Below are positions 8,731-17,191 of a DNA stretch of 64,000 nucleotides, in pieces (within the stretch, counting starts at the first letter, position 1; each line of letters opens with the position of its first letter). Made by a program: the position numbers and the translations under genes. The DNA is from Thalassobacillus pellis (GTDB lineage Bacteria; Bacillota; Bacilli; Bacillales; Halobacillaceae): NCBI RefSeq assembly GCF_016908295.1, contig NZ_JAFBDO010000003.1, positions 496,001 to 560,000 on the forward strand, read 5' to 3'. The notes beneath the pieces are model-generated. The model saw nothing but the letters and a program-made list of their open reading frames with translations, searched no databases and was not told the origin of the DNA.

Positions 8731-8970
8731 CATCCGGCTCCAGCGCCTACCCCCTGGAGGTCTTAAGCCGATCCTCTCTGTGACAAAGAACGTCACGGCG
8801 AGGCTCTTCTTAAGCTTGTCGGGGGTGAACGAGGCGCTTTTAGCTTTTGTTTCATCCGGCTCCAGCGCCTACCCCCTCGAGGTCTTAAGCCGATCCTCTC
8901 TGTGACAAAGAACGTCACGGCGAGGCTCTTCTTAAGCTTGTCGGGGGTGAACGAGGCGCTTTTAGCTTTT
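8731..8970 (+). repeat. Two tandem copies of palindromic repeat family B
   Basis: Copies at 8731-8848 and 8853-8970 (118 bp each, period 122) differ by about one base (CCTGGAGG versus CCTCGAGG). Each is an imperfect long palindrome: GCGCCTACCCCC at the left pairs with GGGGGTGAACGAGGCGC at the right, CTTAAG with CTTAAG, and the centre is GTGAC-7 nt-GTCAC. A decayed third copy lies at 123-202. Reading frames that cross the repeats have no ribosome binding site. Confidence 0.9.
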
Positions 8971-8978
8971 GGTGGTAT

Positions 8979-9755
8979 TTATGCCATTTCTCTTGCACGG
9001 AAAGTGTAGATGCTTAGTGTTAACAGACCAACAATAAGAAGCACAGTGACTACTGTTGTACCCCAAAGCTCATTTGGGATCGCTCCTTCTGTAAGCACTA
9101 TATTGATGTAACTGCTAAGCTGAGCAGGACTCCAATCCAATATGTGATCAAAAATATTGGTCACGATGCTTGTCAGGATGACCAGCAAAATCGTCAAAAA
9201 CCCTACAAGACCTGGGGTTTTGAACATTGTATTTAATAATATCGAAATGCTGACTACGTAAAACAGCCATAAGCTATAAAACAACAGGGTAAGCAGCAGG
9301 TCACCGAAAGCGATCTCTCCGAAAAGAAGGTTAGTATAGTACCAGCTTGCCAGAAGTCCAACTATTAATGACAGGAGGACAAGGACACTGGTAGCAGCCC
9401 ATTTTGCGGTAACATAAGTGCTGTATCGGATAGGTTTTACGAGGACAAGTTCGGCAGCCCCGCTTTTCCTTTCTCCTGAAATCAGGCCCATGGACATAAG
9501 AGCCACGACTAATACCCCTAATTGGCTGTACTGAGAAAGGCTCATCATTAGAACATCAGCAGGAGGCGGAGTAGGAATATCAAATGTTGCATCTTCCGGC
9601 AGACCTCCGACAGATTCGATAATTTGAGGCAGATAATACGTGGAAAGCGGGTCAGTCACTCCAAGCAGAATGAATATGACAGGAACCCAAATCCACTTGA
9701 AATTCCTCCAATATTCAAGCATTTCTCTGTTAAAAACCGTTATCCATTGTCTCAT
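8979..9755 (-). CDS. yxlG: ABC-2 type transporter permease (YxlG-like)
   Basis: 258 residues with about six hydrophobic segments in ABC-2/NosY layout: a first helix near residues 20-35, an extracellular loop rich in Pro, then GLISGERKSGAAELVLVKPIRY, the conserved cytoplasmic coupling segment, and further helices. Its ATG overlaps the ATPase stop as ATGA, so it is translationally coupled. It forms the membrane half of an exporter with the upstream ATPase. The gene order matches yxlE-yxlF-yxlG of Bacillus subtilis; the transported molecule is unknown. Confidence 0.8.
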   Translation of the reverse strand: MRQWITVFNREMLEYWRNFKWIWVPVIFILLGVTDPLSTYYLPQIIESVGGLPEDATFDIPTPPPADVLMMSLSQYSQLGVLVVALMSMGLISGERKSGAAELVLVKPIRYSTYVTAKWAATSVLVLLSLIVGLLASWYYTNLLFGEIAFGDLLLTLLFYSLWLFYVVSISILLNTMFKTPGLVGFLTILLVILTSIVTNIFDHILDWSPAQLSSYINIVLTEGAIPNELWGTTVVTVLLIVGLLTLSIYTFRAREMA

Positions 9756-10660
9756 TCCTGTACCACCTTCATAAATAAATCCTCAAGTGTGGCACGCCCC
9801 ACTACAAACTTATCAAGTGGCCAGCCCTTCGCCTGGATCAACCGTAACAATTCTTCTCTCCCTATATCTGTATCTGTCACAATGACACTGATCTTATTTT
9901 TATCAACTTCTAGATTCAAGACAGATGGCAGGGCTTTAATCTCTTGTTCAAAACCGGTGAACCCTTCTTTGAAACCAAGGTCGATTTTGTTTACTTTATG
10001 TTTTTGCCGCACTTCCGCTAGAGAACCAGACTCCACGATATCCCCTTTATGCATGAGTAATAACTCATCGCTGACTTCCTCTGCATCGTTCAAAATGTGG
10101 GTGGAGAAAAGAAGTGTTGTTTCCAGTTTAAGCTCTTCCATCAAGGTAAGTACCTCACGTCGCCCAATCGGGTCCAGCGCGGAAACAGGTTCATCCAGAA
10201 TCAGAAGCTTCGGCTGGTGAATCATTGCCTGGGCAATTCCAAGGCGCTGCTTCATACCGCCAGAATATTTCCCGATTCTTCTGTTTTTTGCATCGGAAAT
10301 ACCGACTCTTTCTAATAGACGGTCTGCCTCCTTAGCGGCAGTGCGTTTATCCAGGTCGGCAAGCTTGGCAACATAAACGAGAAATTCCTTCCCTGTCATC
10401 CAATTATGAAACACTGGATGCTGGGGAAGATAGCCTATTTCAGAGCGGATATCAGCTGTCTTTTCCAATCCTTCAAAAGTAATATTACCGCCGTTTGATC
10501 GAATAAGGCCAGACAGCATTCGAAGTGTCGTGGTTTTCCCGGCACCGTTTGGGCCAAGCAATGCTACACAGGTGCCCTTTTCGAGTTTAAAGCTGATATT
10601 GTTCACGACGGGATGTCCGTCGAACTTTTTTAAAAGATTGGTAACAGAAATGATCGGCAT
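9752..10660 (-). CDS. yxlF: ABC transporter ATP-binding protein (YxlF-like)
   Basis: 302 residues: Walker A LLGPNGAGKTTT, Q-loop IGYLPQHPVFHNWMTG, signature YSGGMKQRLGIAQ, Walker B LLILDEPVSALDPIGR and H-loop LFSTHIL. The C-terminal extension of about 85 residues (from HKGDIVESGSLAEV) is typical of the YxlF/CcmA exporter group. A TTG one codon upstream is open; the ATG at 10660 overlaps the yxlE-like stop by one base (TGATG) and has AGGAG in front. In B. subtilis YxlF and YxlG belong to the sigY operon; no sigma factor gene is adjacent here. Confidence 0.82.
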   Translation of the reverse strand: MPIISVTNLLKKFDGHPVVNNISFKLEKGTCVALLGPNGAGKTTTLRMLSGLIRSNGGNITFEGLEKTADIRSEIGYLPQHPVFHNWMTGKEFLVYVAKLADLDKRTAAKEADRLLERVGISDAKNRRIGKYSGGMKQRLGIAQAMIHQPKLLILDEPVSALDPIGRREVLTLMEELKLETTLLFSTHILNDAEEVSDELLLMHKGDIVESGSLAEVRQKHKVNKIDLGFKEGFTGFEQEIKALPSVLNLEVDKNKISVIVTDTDIGREELLRLIQAKGWPLDKFVVGRATLEDLFMKVVQE

Positions 10661-10863
10661 CAATCATTTCTCCTTCCAAAAATGAAATATAATATCGGAC
10701 CAATGATATTGAGTAATAAAATAATGAAAAGCCACATCATTTTCGGACCATTTGTATTCTCTGTTCGTGCCCAGTCAATTAGTGCTGTTACCATAAGGAT
10801 GAGCTGGATGACGATGATCGGGGCAATCAGCCCCCAGTTAATCGTTTCAAACAATTCAGCCAT
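10660..10863 (-). CDS. yxlE: YxlE-like small membrane protein (PLD nuclease N-terminal domain type)
   Basis: 67 residues with two membrane helices separated by a short cytoplasmic stretch (ALIDWARTENTNGPKMMW) and a final GPILYFIFGRRND, the pattern of the PLDc_N family. The open frame extends 37 codons upstream, but AGGGGG lies 7 nt before the ATG at 10863. In B. subtilis YxlE helps hold down sigma-Y activity. Here it precedes the ATPase and permease genes with overlapping ends and no sigY or yxlC/D is seen upstream, so the module may work alone or with a distant sigma factor. Confidence 0.75.
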   Translation of the reverse strand: MAELFETINWGLIAPIIVIQLILMVTALIDWARTENTNGPKMMWLFIILLLNIIGPILYFIFGRRND

Positions 10864-10980
10864 ACTTGTACCCCCTTTATTTATATATCCAATCATAATA
10901 CGGATGACAGGTAAATATCGTTCAATTTTATTTTCAAGATGATAAAAATAAGTTGAGTCAGAATTGTCTAACACTTTTTG

Positions 10981-11007
10981 TTGACAGTTGGCGTATGATT
11001 CTATAAA
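10981..11007 (+). promoter_or_regulatory. Candidate promoter of the trp operon
   Basis: A perfect TTGACA at 10981-10986 and TATAAA at 11002-11007, with a short 15-nt spacer. It would give a leader of about 220 nt before trpE. Confidence 0.45.
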
Positions 11008-11077
11008 CTTACAAACAAGCTGAAACAGAAGGTAACAGATTCATATAATTTGAGAAGGATCTGCGGAGGCAGGTCCA

Positions 11078-11220
11078 GAGTGAATGAGCAGAGTTGAGGA
11101 GAATGGATGAGCCAGAGTTGAGTGAGTATAGGGACGTCAGGGAGAGCCTGAAGAGTTGCCTGTGCCAAATCTTTTATTTTTCATCCGCATTTAACCCCTC
11201 AAACTCTCATTCTCCATTCT
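11078..11220 (+). promoter_or_regulatory. trp leader: TRAP-like (G/U)AG-repeat region and complementary segment
   Basis: GAG or TAG triplets occur at about 11078, 11086, 11091, 11096, 11109, 11115, 11120, 11124, 11129, 11142 and 11153, many separated by 2-3 nt, as in binding sites for the 11-subunit TRAP protein. A pyrimidine-rich segment at 11199-11220 is complementary, with small bulges, to the triplet stretch 11101-11122 and ends just before the trpE ribosome binding site. The U-rich run TCTTTTATTTTT lies between. No T-box sequence is present. The mechanism (attenuation or masking of the ribosome binding site) is inferred. Confidence 0.55.
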
Positions 11221-11236
11221 TTATGGAGGTGAGCGT

Positions 11237-12754
11237 ATGACTACACGTCAAACATTTCTAGAAGATGCACGCACGCATCAGACCATTCCGGTCACTAATT
11301 CCTTTTATACAGATACATTGACACCGATTCATATGTTCCATGCGCTGAACAAGGAAGCGGTATATATGCTGGAAAGCCAGGACCCTGAATCGCCATGGTC
11401 CAATTTCTCATTCATAGGAATAGATCCGATGCTTTCTGTAGAACAGGAAAACGGCTCCTTCGTCATCCATGATTTATTCACACAGAAGAGCATGCTTGCA
11501 CCTACCCTCCAGCAAGCGTTTGATCAGTCCCTTGAATATTTGCAGGTTAAGGAGCCGGACATTCCCGTTCCTTTCAGGGGCGGCGCAGTCGGTTACATCG
11601 CTTATGATGCCATATCTGATGTGGAACCTGTACCAAGGGCAATCGAAGATGACATCCCGGTGTCCAATTATCATCTTTTATTTTGCCAGACTCTTATTGC
11701 TTATGATCATAAAACGAAAGAAACGACACTTGTCCATTTTTCAAGACTTCCGGAAGATGCCTCCGAAAAAGAAATCATGAAAGAATATGACCATGCTTCC
11801 GAAAGAATGAAAGAGCTGCAGAAGAAGATGCAGGAGGATGGGCAAGTTCATGATCTGATGCTTTCCAGTAGTCCTGATACTGGTGAGGGAATTCCGTTAA
11901 ATAGTAATTACAGCTATGAGAATTTCATCGCTGATGTAGAAAAGATCAAGCATTATATCCGGGCGGGAGACATATTCCAGGCTGTACTTTCCCAGCGTTT
12001 TGAAGCCGAGACCAGGCTGCAAGGCTTTCAGCTCTACCGAGTGCTTCGGAAGGTCAACCCCTCTCCATACATGTTTTATCTGAGATTCAGAGATTTGGAA
12101 GTGATCGGCAGCTCCCCAGAAAGACTGCTGCAGGTGCAAAATGGATTGCTGGAAATCCATCCGATTGCTGGGACAAGAAAACGGGGAGCTGATCAGGAAG
12201 AAGACGATGCACTGGCAGAAGAACTGCTCGCCGATGAAAAAGAGCGGGCGGAGCACCGGATGCTTGTCGATCTTGCCAGGAATGATATCGGCCGGGTGGC
12301 TGGTTACGGGACAGTTGCTGTTCCTGAATACATGACGATCGGACGCTTTTCCAAGGTGATGCATATCATCAGTAAAGTCACTGGAAAATTGAAAGAAGGC
12401 ATCCACCCGATTGACGCACTGTATGCAGCATTTCCTGCAGGTACGCTGTCGGGGGCTCCAAAAGTAAGAGCGATGCAGATTTTACGTGAGCTTGAACCGA
12501 CACCAAGACATCTGTACGGTGGAGGCGTTGTTTATCTTGGCTATGATGGGAACATTGATTCCTGTATCACGATCCGCACAATGACCCTGTATAAAGGGAA
12601 AATATATATTCAGGCAGGAGCAGGGATCGTGGCAGATTCGGATCCGGCGGCAGAGTATGAAGAAACATTGAACAAAGCGAGCGCTTTAAAAAAGACGATT
12701 GAACTAGCGGAGCAGATTTTTGAGAAGAGAAGAGAAGGAGTGGAGGAGAGATGA
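11237..12754 (+). CDS. trpE: Anthranilate synthase component I
   Basis: 505 residues converting chorismate to anthranilate with ammonia from the TrpG subunit. The N-terminal part has the tryptophan-site motif around MLESQDPESPWSNFSFIG. The catalytic chorismate-binding domain shows AGDIFQAVLSQRF, GSSPERLL, IAGTRKRG, RMLVDLARNDIGRV, PAGTLSGAPKVRAM and AGAGIVADSDPAAEYEET. The ATG follows GGAGGTGAGCGT. First gene of trpEDCFBAG; its stop overlaps trpD (ATGA). Confidence 0.97.
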   Translation: MTTRQTFLEDARTHQTIPVTNSFYTDTLTPIHMFHALNKEAVYMLESQDPESPWSNFSFIGIDPMLSVEQENGSFVIHDLFTQKSMLAPTLQQAFDQSLEYLQVKEPDIPVPFRGGAVGYIAYDAISDVEPVPRAIEDDIPVSNYHLLFCQTLIAYDHKTKETTLVHFSRLPEDASEKEIMKEYDHASERMKELQKKMQEDGQVHDLMLSSSPDTGEGIPLNSNYSYENFIADVEKIKHYIRAGDIFQAVLSQRFEAETRLQGFQLYRVLRKVNPSPYMFYLRFRDLEVIGSSPERLLQVQNGLLEIHPIAGTRKRGADQEEDDALAEELLADEKERAEHRMLVDLARNDIGRVAGYGTVAVPEYMTIGRFSKVMHIISKVTGKLKEGIHPIDALYAAFPAGTLSGAPKVRAMQILRELEPTPRHLYGGGVVYLGYDGNIDSCITIRTMTLYKGKIYIQAGAGIVADSDPAAEYEETLNKASALKKTIELAEQIFEKRREGVEER

Positions 12755-13773
12755 GAAACATGCTCGACAGAATTGTTGCAGGAGAAACACTAGGTGAACA
12801 AGAAGCTTACGAAGTAATGGATTTGATCATGAACGGAAAAGTCTCCAAAGGACAGTTGATGAGTTTTCTAAGTATTCTACGTTACCGCGGGGAAACGGTC
12901 GAAGAAATGACCGGCTTCGCCCGGGCAATGCGTGCTAATATGACCAAGATGGATCTTGAGGATGATGACGTCATTGACACGTGTGGTACAGGAGGAGACG
13001 GCAGTTCTACATTCAATATTTCAACTGCTGCGACAATCATGCTTGCCAGTATGGGAGTGAAAGTAGCCAAACACGGGAACCGAAAAGTTTCCTCTAAAAG
13101 TGGAAGTGCCGATGTTTTGGAAAAGCTTGGTCTTCCGATTGAACTGACCCCGGAAGAAGGAAAACGGGCACTTGATGAAAAAGGGATGACCTTCCTTTTT
13201 GCTCCAAATTACCATCAGGCGATGAAGCATGCGGTACCAGCGAGGCAGGAACTGGCTTTTCGCACTGTATTCAATTTGCTAGGCCCAATCTCTAATCCTG
13301 CCCAGACAAAACGGCAGCTGATTGGTATTTATGACACCACATATGCGGAAAAAATGGCGAAAACGCTTCGATCTTTAGGCTCCAAGCATGTTTTGATTGT
13401 AACAGGCCGTGACGGCTTGGACGAAATTACAATCACCGGAGAAACGGATGTCGTCGAATTAAAGGACGGCGAGATCCGACGGTTCACCGTCACTCCAGAA
13501 GAACTAGGCTTGAAGCGAGGGTGCATAGAGGAAATACAGATTTCACAGCCATTGGAAAGTGCGGAAATCATCCGCGATATCGTCTATGGTAAAGCAAATG
13601 ACAGCGCCATGGATATCGTAACCATGAATGCAGCTGCAGGTTTGTATGTTGCAGGAAAAGCGGATGACTTAGTGGATGGAGTGGCCAAGGTTAAGAAAGC
13701 GGTTGAAACAGGTCAATTAAGGGAATATTTTGAAGCAATTACGAATGTAAAGGAGCATGTCAGGTATGCTTGA
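12751..13773 (+). CDS. trpD: Anthranilate phosphoribosyltransferase
   Basis: 340 residues transferring the phosphoribosyl group of PRPP to anthranilate. Motifs: DTCGTGGDGSSTFNISTAA (PRPP site), KHGNRKVSSKSGSADVLEKLG, FRTVFNLLGPISNPA and GRDGLDEI. Overlaps trpE by 4 nt (ATGA), preceded by GGAGTGGAGGAG; an ATG three codons later is a minor alternative. Its end overlaps the start of trpC by 8 nt. Confidence 0.97.
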   Translation: MRNMLDRIVAGETLGEQEAYEVMDLIMNGKVSKGQLMSFLSILRYRGETVEEMTGFARAMRANMTKMDLEDDDVIDTCGTGGDGSSTFNISTAATIMLASMGVKVAKHGNRKVSSKSGSADVLEKLGLPIELTPEEGKRALDEKGMTFLFAPNYHQAMKHAVPARQELAFRTVFNLLGPISNPAQTKRQLIGIYDTTYAEKMAKTLRSLGSKHVLIVTGRDGLDEITITGETDVVELKDGEIRRFTVTPEELGLKRGCIEEIQISQPLESAEIIRDIVYGKANDSAMDIVTMNAAAGLYVAGKADDLVDGVAKVKKAVETGQLREYFEAITNVKEHVRYA

Positions 13774-14527
13774 TACGATTCTAGCCATCAAGAGACAGGA
13801 GATACAGACTATATTGCTTCCTGACCAGCAGGAAGCAGAGCATCATTCCCTTAATGATGCCTTAAAAAACGCTTCCCATAAGGCCGGACTGATTGCAGAG
13901 GTGAAAAAAGCTTCTCCTTCTAAGGGAATCATCCGTGACGATTTCAATCCGGTCGTTATCGCTAATGCCTACGAAAAAGCCGGGGCTGCAGCCATCTCCG
14001 TTTTGACTGACCAGCATTTCTTTCAAGGACACCGTGACTTTCTGACGGACATCAAAAAAGTGGTCAGCCTTCCTGTTTTACGGAAAGACTTTATTATTGA
14101 CCATCTTCAGGTGGAAGAAAGTGCAAGAATTGGCGCCGACGCCATCCTGTTAATTGGGGAAGTGCTGGAACCAAAACAGCTTCATGAATTTTATCGGCAT
14201 GCAGAAGAACTTGGTCTGGAAGCATTAGTAGAGGTTCATGCAGAAAAAACGTTAGAAGGAATTTTAAAAGAATTCACTCCGAAAATTATCGGCATCAATA
14301 ACCGTAACCTTGAAACCTTTGAAACCAAACTCTCCCAGACAAAAGAGATTTCCTCGTTAGTGCCAGAGGAGAGCTTGCTCGTATCAGAAAGCGGCATCTT
14401 CACTTATGAAGATATTGAGGAGGTCGTTAACGCAGGTGCAGAAGGAATCCTTGTCGGAGAAGCTTTGATGCGGCAGGGTAATATTGGCGAAGCAGTCAAG
14501 CGGCTGATGGGAGGTGTCCCTTTATGA
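13766..14527 (+). CDS. trpC: Indole-3-glycerol phosphate synthase
   Basis: 253 residues, a TIM barrel that closes the indole ring of 1-(o-carboxyphenylamino)-deoxyribulose phosphate. Motifs: IAEVKKASPSKGII (catalytic Lys), LTDQHFFQGH, PVLRKDFIIDHLQV, EVHAEKTLEGI, IGINNRNLETFET, SESGIFTYEDI and GILVGEALMR. An in-frame ATG at 13757 lies directly against AGGAG; the ATG at 13766 has 10-nt spacing and gives the normal N-terminus MLDTILAIKRQEI, so it is chosen. Confidence 0.95.
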   Translation: MLDTILAIKRQEIQTILLPDQQEAEHHSLNDALKNASHKAGLIAEVKKASPSKGIIRDDFNPVVIANAYEKAGAAAISVLTDQHFFQGHRDFLTDIKKVVSLPVLRKDFIIDHLQVEESARIGADAILLIGEVLEPKQLHEFYRHAEELGLEALVEVHAEKTLEGILKEFTPKIIGINNRNLETFETKLSQTKEISSLVPEESLLVSESGIFTYEDIEEVVNAGAEGILVGEALMRQGNIGEAVKRLMGGVPL

Positions 14528-15201
14528 CAACGCCTTTGGTGAAGCTATGTGGAAACCGTTCCTTACAAGATCTGAAGTACAGTTCTGAGTCGAGTGCAAC
14601 ACATTTGGGCTTCATTTTTGTAAAAGGCACAAAGCGTTATGTACGTCCTGAGCGCGCTGGGCGCTGGGTCAGTGATGTGGAACCGTCTCAGAAGCTTGTT
14701 GGGGTATTTATCGAGCCGACACTTGAAGAGCTTGAAATTGCACTTCATTATATCCCTCTTGATATTATTCAGCTCCATGGAAATGAAACAGTCTCCGAAG
14801 TACTGAAAATCAAGGAAAGCTTTGATATTCCTGTCTGGAAGGTCATCCACCATGCCGATTTTGGCATCGATTATATGCGATTATTCCAGGGAGCAGTCGA
14901 AGGCTTTGTCATTGATTCAAAAGTAGCAGGAGCCTATGGTGGAACTGGAGTGAAGTTTGATTGGGAAGCAATCCCTGCTTATACAAGGGAAGCGGAAAAA
15001 CAAGGAGTGCCTTGCCTGGTTGCAGGCGGAATCAATCATATAAATGTTACAGACGTGCTTGATCACTACCCACATGGAATCGATTTATCAAGTGGAACAG
15101 AAACGGAAGATGCAAAAGACAGAAAGAAAATAGAAGTATTGATGAGAGAGGTGGAACGTTATGGTGCAAGTGTATCCAGACCAGAGAGGGCGATTCGGTG
15201 A
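14524..15201 (+). CDS. trpF: Phosphoribosylanthranilate isomerase
   Basis: 225 residues catalysing the Amadori rearrangement of phosphoribosylanthranilate. Motifs: [12 protein letters not shown] with the catalytic Cys, [32 protein letters not shown], a catalytic Asp in [20 protein letters not shown] and [15 protein letters not shown]. The ATG overlaps the trpC stop (ATGA) and follows GGAGGTG. The common KICG reads KLCG here. The last 41 nt overlap trpB, longer than usual for this operon. Confidence 0.95.
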   Translation: MTTPLVKLCGNRSLQDLKYSSESSATHLGFIFVKGTKRYVRPERAGRWVSDVEPSQKLVGVFIEPTLEELEIALHYIPLDIIQLHGNETVSEVLKIKESFDIPVWKVIHHADFGIDYMRLFQGAVEGFVIDSKVAGAYGGTGVKFDWEAIPAYTREAEKQGVPCLVAGGINHINVTDVLDHYPHGIDLSSGTETEDAKDRKKIEVLMREVERYGASVSRPERAIR

Positions 15202-16354
15202 CTTTGGCGGCAAGTATGTGCCAGAAACATTAATGGCTCCATTACAGGAATTAGAGCAGGCACTTGATGAAGCGATGGAAGACAGGGAATTCCTCAAGGA
15301 ATATCATCACGTCCTGGAAGAATATGCCGGACGTCCGACAGCCCTCACTTATGCCGATAAGATAACGGAAAAATTAGGCGGGGCAAAGGTTTACCTGAAG
15401 CGAGAAGATTTAAATCACACCGGGGCTCATAAATTGAATAATGCCATCGGTCAGGCGTTACTTGCCAAGCGGATGGGAAAAAAGAAAATCATCGCCGAAA
15501 CAGGAGCTGGGCAGCACGGCGTGGCATCGGCAACGGTTGCTGCCAAATTCGGACTGAAGTGTAAGGTGTTCATGGGTGAAGAGGATATCCGCCGTCAGGA
15601 ACCGAACGTATTCCGAATGAAAATGCTTGGCGCAGAAGTTGTCCCTGTTTCCAGCGGACGGGGAACATTGAAAGATGCGACCAATGAAGCGATCCGTTAT
15701 TGGGTGGCGAACTGCGAGGACCATTTTTATCTGATCGGCTCTGTTGTCGGTCCTCACCCATATCCACGAATGGTCCGCGATTTCCAGCGCGTTATAGGCG
15801 ATGAATCGAAGCGCCAGTTTTTAGAAAACGAACCGACACTGCCAGATTACATTTATGCCTGTGTAGGCGGCGGCAGTAATGCAATCGGCATGTTTTACCC
15901 ATTTTTAGGAGATGACTTAGAACTGATTGGTGTCGAAGCTGCCGGGAAGGGTATTAACACGTCCGAGCATGCTGCTACACTGAGCAAAGGGGATCGCGGA
16001 GTCATTCATGGGTCCCTGACATTCTTATTACAGGATGAGCACGGGCAGATTACCGAGCCATATTCCATTTCTGCTGGCCTGGATTACCCTGGTATAGGTC
16101 CCGAGCATGCCTATTTATTCGATACGAAGCGGGTCCGTTATGAAGCCGTGACAGATGCTCAGGCAATGGACGCACTTAAGCTATTGACGGAGACAGAGGG
16201 CATCATCCCTGCTGTGGAGAGTGCCCATGCCCTTGCCCAGGCGTTCCAGGAAGCTAAGGACCTGCCAACTGATAAAACCGTACTGATCAATTTGTCAGGC
16301 CGCGGGGATAAAGACCTAGCGACCATTATGACACATTTCCAGGAGGAGGTTTAA
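15161..16354 (+). CDS. trpB: Tryptophan synthase beta chain
   Basis: 397 residues; PLP enzyme joining indole to serine. The PLP lysine is K91 in [27 protein letters not shown] holds the catalytic Glu and [12 protein letters not shown] binds the cofactor phosphate. N-terminus [16 protein letters not shown] is typical of the TrpB1 class that pairs with TrpA. The ATG lies inside trpF behind AGAGAGGTGGAA; the family-conserved N-terminus supports this start despite the overlap. Three bases separate it from trpA. Confidence 0.97.
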   Translation: MVQVYPDQRGRFGDFGGKYVPETLMAPLQELEQALDEAMEDREFLKEYHHVLEEYAGRPTALTYADKITEKLGGAKVYLKREDLNHTGAHKLNNAIGQALLAKRMGKKKIIAETGAGQHGVASATVAAKFGLKCKVFMGEEDIRRQEPNVFRMKMLGAEVVPVSSGRGTLKDATNEAIRYWVANCEDHFYLIGSVVGPHPYPRMVRDFQRVIGDESKRQFLENEPTLPDYIYACVGGGSNAIGMFYPFLGDDLELIGVEAAGKGINTSEHAATLSKGDRGVIHGSLTFLLQDEHGQITEPYSISAGLDYPGIGPEHAYLFDTKRVRYEAVTDAQAMDALKLLTETEGIIPAVESAHALAQAFQEAKDLPTDKTVLINLSGRGDKDLATIMTHFQEEV

Positions 16355-16356
16355 CC

Positions 16357-17160
16357 ATGCTTACACAAACGACTTTTCAAGGTAAGTTGAGCAAAACAAG
16401 CGATCTGTTCATACCGTTTATTGTAGCTGGCGATCCGACTCCTGATCTGACGATCGACCTGGCTTTGAAACTCCAGGAAGCTGGGGCTGATATATTAGAG
16501 CTGGGTGTTCCATATTCTGATCCACTCGCTGATGGGCCGACTATCCAGCGTGCTGCAAAACGCGCCTTGCATCATGGAATGTCTTTGACCGGAGCGATTG
16601 AATTGATTCCAAAAATGCGTGAACACGGATTAACCATACCAGTGGTTATTTTTACGTACTACAATCCGGTCATGCGGCTTGGGGAAGAAAAGTTTTTCGA
16701 TTTGCTCAGCGAAAACGGGGCGGAAGGGGTGCTGATTCCGGACTTACCACACGAGGAAAGCGAATCTGTACGTAAATTTGCCTTGTCCCATGACATTGAA
16801 TATATTTCCCTTGTAGCTCCGAACTCGGAAGAACGTATCCAGAAAATTGCTGAACAGGCTCGAGGTTTCTTATATTGCGTTTCGACACTTGGCGTTACTG
16901 GTGGGGAAAACACCCTCTCCAGTGAAGTTGTCGAATTTATTGGTAAGGTGAAGCAGCACAGCAAGGTTCCGGTAGGCGTAGGCTTCGGGATCTCAACAAA
17001 TGAAGATGTCAGAATGATCCGCGAGCATGCTGACGGGGTAATTATCGGCAGCAAGATCATTCGGCTGATAGAGTCTGAAGTTGATGCATTGGTGGATGAA
17101 AATAGCCGGAAAAATGCCCTGGAAACTTTTTATCGCAATGTACAGGATTTAGTAGAGTAA
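16357..17160 (+). CDS. trpA: Tryptophan synthase alpha chain
   Basis: 267 residues; TIM barrel that splits indole-3-glycerol phosphate and passes indole through the tunnel to TrpB. Catalytic Glu48 in DILELGVPYSDPLADGP and Asp59 are present, as are YYNPVMRLG, GVLIPDLPHEES and the phosphate-binding GVGFGIST. The usual TAGDP at the first strand reads VAGDP. The ATG follows AGGAGGAGGTTTAACC. Confidence 0.97.
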   Translation: MLTQTTFQGKLSKTSDLFIPFIVAGDPTPDLTIDLALKLQEAGADILELGVPYSDPLADGPTIQRAAKRALHHGMSLTGAIELIPKMREHGLTIPVVIFTYYNPVMRLGEEKFFDLLSENGAEGVLIPDLPHEESESVRKFALSHDIEYISLVAPNSEERIQKIAEQARGFLYCVSTLGVTGGENTLSSEVVEFIGKVKQHSKVPVGVGFGISTNEDVRMIREHADGVIIGSKIIRLIESEVDALVDENSRKNALETFYRNVQDLVE

Positions 17161-17191
17161 ACGGAGAAAGAGCAGAGAGGAGTTGAGCAGA

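Noticed and set aside
8592-8905. Overlapping ORFs across the end of the rodA-type gene and the tandem repeats
   Set aside because: They arise from the near-identical repeat units; shared C-termini in two frames show this is not coding sequence.
8731-8970. Possible CRISPR array
   Set aside because: Only two long units with a 4-bp gap, no spacers of constant size and no cas genes.
9624-10220. 198-codon ORF antisense to the yxlF/yxlG-like genes
   Set aside because: No ribosome binding site; low-complexity Ser-rich translation typical of antisense frames; the opposite strand has intact ABC transporter motifs.
10975-11236. T-box in the trp leader
   Set aside because: The T-box consensus is absent; the GAG/TAG triplets fit a TRAP-type site better.
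11897-12406. 169-codon ORF antisense to trpE
   Set aside because: Shadow of the conserved trpE frame, with no initiation signal.
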